DNA from: Oscillospiraceae bacterium
GTDB lineage: Bacteria > Bacillota > Clostridia > Oscillospirales > Acutalibacteraceae
Length of the DNA stretch: 38,306 nt
Direction: 5' to 3'
NCBI GenBank assembly: GCA_015066245.1
Contig: SVOS01000016.1
Span: forward strand, 1 to 38,306
Part shown: positions 32,113 to 38,306 of the stretch, in pieces
Layout of the letters: each line of letters opens with the position of its first letter
How positions within the stretch are numbered: position 1 is the first letter of the stretch
Made by a program: the position numbers and the translations under genes
The notes under the pieces: generated by a model
Seen by the model: the letters and a program-made list of their open reading frames with translations, nothing else
Databases searched by the model: none
What the model was told of the DNA's origin: nothing

Positions 32113-33084
32113 TCAGTTTGTCTCAATTGCCTCGTAACCCTCAAGAGGTGTTATGCCCAAGGCTTCACAATTTTGCTTGTTATACTTGGGAGTCTGATTC
32201 TCAGCATATTCAATGGGCATTGCAGAGATGTCTGCACCGTCTCTGAGAATCTTCACAGCCATCTTACCTGTTGTATATCCAAGGTCGTAGTAGCTGATGG
32301 AAAGTGTTGCAATACCGCAACCTGAGCAGATACCCTCCTCGCCTGCGATTACGGGAATCTTCTTAGGCTCACAGATGTTATCAATGATACCTGTGTTCTC
32401 AGCAACTGTGTTATCTGTAGGAACATAGATTACATCACTGCTGTCAGCAGCTGTAGTGCAAATCTGAGCAAGGTCGTTGGAATCTGTGAAGGGATAAAGT
32501 GTAGCAGTCAGGCCCTTCTTTTCAAGCTCTGCCTTTATAACATCAACCTGATACTGGCTGTTTGCTTCCTTTGAGCAGTAGAGAAGACCGACAGTCTTTG
32601 CATCGGGGCACCACTGAGTAATCATCTCAGCCTGCTTATCAAGAGGAGCAAGGTCAGATGTACCTGAGATGTTACCCCCTACTGTGCCGTTAAATCCATC
32701 AATCTCAAGTGCGACGCCGTACTCTGTAACAGATGTGCCGAGAATGGGGATATCCCCTGTTGCAGCAGCTGCTGACTGCAGAGCAGGTGTAGCATTTGCC
32801 ATAATCAAATCAACGTTGTTGGATACAAACTGGTTAGCAATAGTAGAACAGGTGTTGGGGTCATTCTGACCGTTCTGAAAATCGAACTCAACCTTATCTT
32901 CGCCAAGCTCATCAATAACAGCCTGCTTGAAGCCTTCTGTTGCAGCGTCAAGGGCAACATGCTCAACAAGCTGAACAATACCAATCTGATACTTATCAGA
33001 GGTTGTGCCGCCGTCACAGCCTGCAAATGCCAAACAACCTACGCACATAACAAGTGCCAGAACCAGAGATAATGCCTTTTTCAT
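32113..33084 (-). CDS. ABC importer substrate-binding lipoprotein (TrpX-like)
   Basis: A 323-residue lipoprotein of the ABC_sub_bind family. The signal ends LAFAGC (Cys23) and a GG/TTS linker follows. The periplasmic-binding fold shows IGIVQLVEHVALDAATEGFK at the start, ILGTSVTEYGVAL in the middle, and VGLLYCSKEANSQYQVDVIK between lobes, all hallmarks of the group that includes pneumococcal TrpX. Relatives bind tryptophan, tyrosine or other small solutes, so the substrate is open. The SD AAGGAG precedes ATG 33084. It is the first gene of the operon, next to a divergent LysR regulator. Confidence 0.93.
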   Translation of the reverse strand: MKKALSLVLALVMCVGCLAFAGCDGGTTSDKYQIGIVQLVEHVALDAATEGFKQAVIDELGEDKVEFDFQNGQNDPNTCSTIANQFVSNNVDLIMANATPALQSAAAATGDIPILGTSVTEYGVALEIDGFNGTVGGNISGTSDLAPLDKQAEMITQWCPDAKTVGLLYCSKEANSQYQVDVIKAELEKKGLTATLYPFTDSNDLAQICTTAADSSDVIYVPTDNTVAENTGIIDNICEPKKIPVIAGEEGICSGCGIATLSISYYDLGYTTGKMAVKILRDGADISAMPIEYAENQTPKYNKQNCEALGITPLEGYEAIETN

Positions 33085-33113
33085 AATAATTTCTCCTTAA
33101 ATGTAGCTTAGAA

Positions 33114-33136
33114 TCATAGAATATTTTTTGCTATGA
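33114..33136. promoter_or_regulatory. Candidate LysR-type binding site
   Basis: TCATAG (33114-33119) and CTATGA (33131-33136) form an inverted repeat with an 11-base centre, the T-N11-A layout of LysR regulators. It lies immediately upstream of the LysR promoter -35 and over the probable importer promoter, so one dimer or tetramer could control both. Confidence 0.6.
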
Positions 33137-33138
33137 CC

Positions 33139-33167
33139 TTGCATTTTTCTTGTGTTCATTATATAAT
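33139..33167 (+). promoter_or_regulatory. Promoter of the LysR gene
   Basis: TTGCAT (33139-33144) and TATAAT (33162-33167) are 17 bases apart. On the other strand only weak boxes are seen for the importer, as expected for a LysR-activated promoter. Confidence 0.65.
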
Positions 33168-33237
33168 ACATTTGCCATTAGTTAAACGAATGATATTAAT
33201 GTTGACTATCGAAAATTTAGATACAGAAGGCGATACA

Positions 33238-34128
33238 ATGGAGCTGAGAAACTTAGTAACATTCATTAACGTAGCAGAGCTTGGCAGCTTTACAAAAGCG
33301 GCAGACCAGCTTGGATATTCTCAATCTACGGTTTCTTTTCAGATAAAACAGCTTGAGGATGAGCTGGGCTGTCTCTTGTTTGAAAGGATAAATCACACCA
33401 TAAATCTGACACAGCGGGGACGGGAGCTGATTTCCTATGCACATGGGATTTGTGCTTTGGAAGAAGAGTTCAAAGAAAATCTCAACGAAGATAAAACCTG
33501 CAGCGGACACATCCACGTGGTAACCCCCGACTCGGTTTGCGAGGAAATGCTCAGTGCTCATTATCTGGACTTTCACAGCAAGTACCCTGATATTTCTGTT
33601 TGTTTTACAACAGGGGACTCAGGAGTTATGCTTGATATGCTGGACCACAACGAAGCCGATGTAATTATCACTCTTGACCACCGTTTATACAACAAAGATT
33701 ACATCATAGCCAAGGAACAGCAGCTGAGCATGCACTTTGTTGCCGCCTCAAACTCAAGGTTTAAAGGACGGCAGGACTTGTCCATCTGCGATATCATTAA
33801 TGAGCCCTTTGTTTTGACCGAGCGCGGACAAGGCTATCGACGGGTTTTTGACAGAGAGCTTGCAAAAAAGTCCTTGGAGATTACCCCTGTCCTTGAGATA
33901 GGACGAACTGATATTATCACATCTTTAGTTGCTGAGAGCAATCTGATTTCCTATCTTCCCGATTTTGTTACAAAGCCCTTAATCAAGTCGGGCAAGCTTT
34001 GCTATCTTGATGTGTGTGATATGAACATAGAGATATGGAAACAGCTTATCTATCACAAAAACAAATGGATATCAAAAAGCCTGAAGTCATTTATTGATTA
34101 TGTAAAAGTAAATGAATTTTCTGACTGA
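33238..34128 (+). CDS. LysR-family transcriptional regulator
   Basis: A 296-residue LysR regulator. The helix-turn-helix (1-60) reads MELRNLVTFINVAELGSFTKAADQLGYSQSTVSFQIKQLE (broken here as a continuous motif of the family). The effector-binding domain (90-290) has HIHVVTPDSVCEEMLSAHYL and a final segment WISKSLKSFIDYV. ATG 33238 gives the normal family length and follows AAGG; the longer open frame from 33133 has no start signal and overlaps the promoter. It is divergent from the ABC importer, which is the most likely target. The adjacent ilv operon is convergent and shares only a terminator. Confidence 0.93.
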   Translation: MELRNLVTFINVAELGSFTKAADQLGYSQSTVSFQIKQLEDELGCLLFERINHTINLTQRGRELISYAHGICALEEEFKENLNEDKTCSGHIHVVTPDSVCEEMLSAHYLDFHSKYPDISVCFTTGDSGVMLDMLDHNEADVIITLDHRLYNKDYIIAKEQQLSMHFVAASNSRFKGRQDLSICDIINEPFVLTERGQGYRRVFDRELAKKSLEITPVLEIGRTDIITSLVAESNLISYLPDFVTKPLIKSGKLCYLDVCDMNIEIWKQLIYHKNKWISKSLKSFIDYVKVNEFSD

Positions 34129-34140
34129 CACACATAAAAC

Positions 34141-34183
34141 AAAAGACGAGAGCTTCCTTTTTTATAGGATTCTCTCGTCTTTT
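34141..34183. terminator. Shared terminator of LysR gene and ilv operon
   Basis: AAAAGACGAGAG (34141-34152) pairs perfectly with CTCTCGTCTTTT (34172-34183). Flanking A/T runs allow it to work in both directions between the convergent LysR gene and ilvD. Confidence 0.9.
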
Positions 34184-34186
34184 CAT

Positions 34187-35842
34187 TTACTCTAAAACAG
34201 CTCCCTTTGCTCCGCCCGAAACAAGGGCGGCGTATCTCTTTAAGTAGCCTGAGAGCTCCTTTTTCTTTGGAACAAAATTCTTCATACGCTCATCAAGCTC
34301 AGCTTTGTCAACCTTAAGCTCAATGGTGTTTTCGGGAATGTTTATGCTTATAACATCACCGTCTTTAACCACACCTATCATTCCGCCTGATGCCGCCTCA
34401 GGGGTAACGTGACCGATACAAGCACCTCTTGTTGCACCTGAAAATCTTCCGTCTGTAATAAGTGCAACACTTTCTCCTAAGCCCATACCCATAATGGCGG
34501 ATGTAGGGCTGAGCATTTCTCTCATACCGGGGCCGCCTTTAGGACCTTCGTAGCGGATAACCACAACATCGCCTGCTTGTATTTTGCCTGCATTGATTGC
34601 CGCTTGTGCCTCTTCTTCTGAGTCAAAAACCTTGGCTTTGCCTTCAAATACAAGCATTTTATCAGACACAGCAGAACGCTTAACCACACTGCCCTCAGGT
34701 GCAAGGTTTCCCTTAAGCACTGCAATGCCGCCTGTTTCGCTGTACGGATTATCAATGGGACGGATAACCTGCGGGTTAAGGTTTGCTGAGTCTGCTATGT
34801 TTTCTCCTACTGTTTTGCCTGTTACGGTTATGCATTCGGTATTAACCAAGCCCTTCCTGCTCAGCTCATTCATAACCGCATACACACCGCCTGCCTCGTC
34901 TAAATCTTCCATATAAGTGCTGCCTGCAGGGGCAAGGTGACAGAGGTTGGGAGTTTTTTTGCTGATTTCGTTTGCAATGTCAAGGTCAAGCTCCACATCA
35001 CATTCATGAGCAATAGCAGGCAAATGAAGCATAGAATTTGTAGAGCAACCCAGAGCCATATCAACCGTAAGAGCATTCATCAAAGCCTCTTTTGTCATAA
35101 TATCCCGTGGGCGGATGTTGCGTCTGAGCATTTCCATAACCGCCATACCTGCTTTCTTGGCAAGCTCAATTCTTCTTGAGTATACTGCAGGGATGGTGCC
35201 GTTGCCTTTTAGTCCCATACCCAGAGCTTCAGTTAAGCAGTTCATAGAGTTTGCAGTATACATGCCCGAGCAGGAGCCGCAGGTGGGGCAAGCTTTGCAC
35301 TCATATTCGTAGAGCTTTTCTTCATTTATCTTACCTGCACCAAAAGCACCAACAGCCTCAAACATACTTGAAAGACTTGTTTTATGCCCGTCAATTTTGC
35401 CTGCAAGCATAGGGCCGCCGCTGACAAAAACTGTGGGAATATTTACCCTTGCTGCAGCCATTAATAATCCCGGTACATTTTTATCACAGTTAGGTACCAT
35501 TACAAGTCCGTCAAAGCCGTGGGCAAGTGCCATTGCTTCGGTAGAGTCTGCAATGAGGTCACGGGTAACAAGAGAGTATTTCATACCCTTGTGGCCCATT
35601 GCAATACCATCGCACACCGCAATAGCAGGGAACACTATGGGTGTTCCTCCTGCCATTGCTACGCCCATTTTTACTGCATCTACGATTTTGTCAAGATTCA
35701 TATGCCCTGGGACAATCTCGTTATACGAGCTTACAATGCCGATAAGAGGACGATTTTGTTCTTCTTCAGTAAGTCCCAAAGCATGGAATAGGGAACGATG
35801 AGGAGCATTATGGACTCCTTTAACTACATTTTCTTTTGACAT
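34187..35842 (-). CDS. ilvD: Dihydroxy-acid dehydratase
   Basis: A 551-residue IlvD. It converts 2,3-dihydroxy-isovalerate or -methylvalerate to the 2-keto acid, the third common step of valine and isoleucine synthesis. Family motifs are complete: [15 protein letters not shown] near the start, CDKNVPG (Fe-S Cys), [19 protein letters not shown] (second Fe-S Cys region) and the C-terminal GRFSGATRG with GHVTPEA. Length is normal (about 550-560). It is the last gene of the ilv operon, nine bases after ilvC, and is closed by the shared terminator. Confidence 0.97.
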   Translation of the reverse strand: MSKENVVKGVHNAPHRSLFHALGLTEEEQNRPLIGIVSSYNEIVPGHMNLDKIVDAVKMGVAMAGGTPIVFPAIAVCDGIAMGHKGMKYSLVTRDLIADSTEAMALAHGFDGLVMVPNCDKNVPGLLMAAARVNIPTVFVSGGPMLAGKIDGHKTSLSSMFEAVGAFGAGKINEEKLYEYECKACPTCGSCSGMYTANSMNCLTEALGMGLKGNGTIPAVYSRRIELAKKAGMAVMEMLRRNIRPRDIMTKEALMNALTVDMALGCSTNSMLHLPAIAHECDVELDLDIANEISKKTPNLCHLAPAGSTYMEDLDEAGGVYAVMNELSRKGLVNTECITVTGKTVGENIADSANLNPQVIRPIDNPYSETGGIAVLKGNLAPEGSVVKRSAVSDKMLVFEGKAKVFDSEEEAQAAINAGKIQAGDVVVIRYEGPKGGPGMREMLSPTSAIMGMGLGESVALITDGRFSGATRGACIGHVTPEAASGGMIGVVKDGDVISINIPENTIELKVDKAELDERMKNFVPKKKELSGYLKRYAALVSGGAKGAVLE

Positions 35843-35851
35843 AATATCACC

Positions 35852-37394
<1,543 letters not shown>

Positions 37395-37398
<4 letters not shown>

Positions 37399-38306
37399 AA
37401 TTCTACCTCCAGTTTTGTAATAATATCGTCCATGCTTCCGTTCGGAGGGAGCATAGGAAGAACAAACTCATCCTTATCAATTTTGCAGTCGATAATATAT
37501 GGCCCATCTGTGTTGAAAGCACGCTTTAGTGCCGAATCTAATTCTTCAGGGGTATTAACGTTTTCGCCATCAGCACCAAAGGCTTTAGCCAATGCGGTAA
37601 AATCAGTTTTACGATTAAGAATACTGTTTGAGTAATGCTTGTCGTAAAATAAAGTCTGCCACTGACGAACCATACCTAATACACCATTGTTCATAACTAT
37701 TATTACAATAGGAACATTGTATCTGACAGCGGTTGCAAGCTCGTTAAGATTCATGCCAAAGCTGCCGTCTCCGGTAACTAAAACGCTTCGCTCTCCGGTG
37801 CCATATGCTGCACCAATTGCTGCACCTAAGCCATAGCCCATTGTGCCTAAGCCTCCGCTTGAAGCAAATCGTCTTGGAGTTTTGAAGGTAAGGTTTTGTG
37901 CTGACCACATCTGATGCTGACCTACATCGGTGCACACAGCTGTGTTATTTCCTAAATATTTATTTATTGTAAGGATTGCTCGTCTTGGAGTAAGTCCTTC
38001 ACGGTTATCAAGATAGTTTTCTTCTTCCTTTCGGAAAGCATTGACCTTATCTGTCCAATCTGCTTTTTTACTCTCAATAATTAGGGGCAGAAGTTTTTTT
38101 AGTGTAAGCTTTACATCACCTCTTAGTCCACAAACAGCGTTTACTGTTTTAGAGAGTTCCGAGCCGTCAACATCAATATGAATGATTTTTGCATCACGTG
38201 CAAATTTTGCTCGGTTGCCTGTAACTCGGTCATTAAAACGAACACCAAGAGCAACAATAACATCTGCATTATGCATAGACATAGATGAGGCATAATGTCC
38301 GTGCAT
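37395..38306 (-). CDS. ilvB: Acetolactate synthase large subunit (partial, C-terminal)
   Basis: 303 residues of the catalytic subunit; the N-terminal part is beyond the right edge. The visible part includes the middle domain (DVIVALGVRFNDRVTGN) and the TPP-binding domain with FASSGGLGTMGYGLGAAIGA and the GDGSFGMNLNELATA...NN thiamine-diphosphate motif, then GVLGMVRQWQ. It condenses pyruvate with pyruvate or 2-ketobutyrate, the first common step. It is the first visible gene of ilvB-ilvN-ilvC-ilvD. Its promoter and any T-box or attenuator are outside the window. Confidence 0.97.

Overview
The window looks like chromosomal DNA from a low-to-moderate GC anaerobic gut Clostridium-type Firmicute, most likely Oscillospiraceae/Ruminococcaceae. 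The basis is the Shine-Dalgarno (SD) pattern, the agr-type quorum system, giant modular secreted proteins with CxxC motifs, DUF896, DUF4428 and DUF6935 proteins, and Rhs-type toxin remnants. This assignment is inference from protein style; no rRNA or other marker gene is present.

Layout. (1) 1-12664: the end of a secreted protein, a small S24/S26 peptidase-like protein on the opposite strand, then two giant tandem secreted paralogues (1903 and 1882 aa). They share SH3-like, beta-sandwich, WSxW/YHWC, carbohydrate-binding-like and C-terminal modules, and carry arrays of a 16-residue CxH...CxxC unit. The first has an L,D-transpeptidase-like His/SxGC motif and the second a GH25 muramidase domain, so the pair probably attacks two different bonds of peptidoglycan. 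(2) 12676-16426: a MutS-like ATPase under a palindromic operator, an XRE regulator, a DUF896 protein and a zinc-ribbon membrane protein. (3) 16594-19464: a complete agr quorum-sensing locus in the order agrA-agrC-agrB-agrD. Between agrC and agrB lie a terminator and a 21-bp-phased direct repeat that fits a LytTR-controlled promoter. The signal precursor has no Cys, so a serine-lactone peptide is predicted. (4) 19496-23648: an array of four cassettes. Each begins with a broken piece of Rhs/YD-repeat toxin and is followed by an intact probable immunity gene. The joints carry a near-identical hairpin and, for two of them, a 43-bp direct repeat. This is the most unusual region of the window.

(5) 24004-27963: two small lipoprotein genes (one with two compensating frameshifts), a possible structured ncRNA with its own promoter and terminator, and a same-strand run of five small accessory genes (membrane protein, DUF4428/zinc-ribbon protein, lipoprotein, DUF6935 protein, unknown). 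(6) 28197-29675: a large serine recombinase with a palindrome inside its promoter. (7) 29845-34128: a TrpXYZ-like ABC importer operon ending in a MaoC-like hot-dog protein, with a divergent LysR regulator and a LysR-type site between them. (8) 34187-38306: the branched-chain amino acid operon ilvB-ilvN-ilvC-ilvD on the minus strand. ilvB runs off the right end, so its promoter and any T-box lie outside.

Functional links. The ilv operon supplies valine, isoleucine and leucine precursors. The neighbouring importer probably takes up an aromatic amino acid or related solute under LysR control. The agr locus could time production of secreted factors such as the wall hydrolases or Rhs effectors, but nothing in the sequence shows that link directly.
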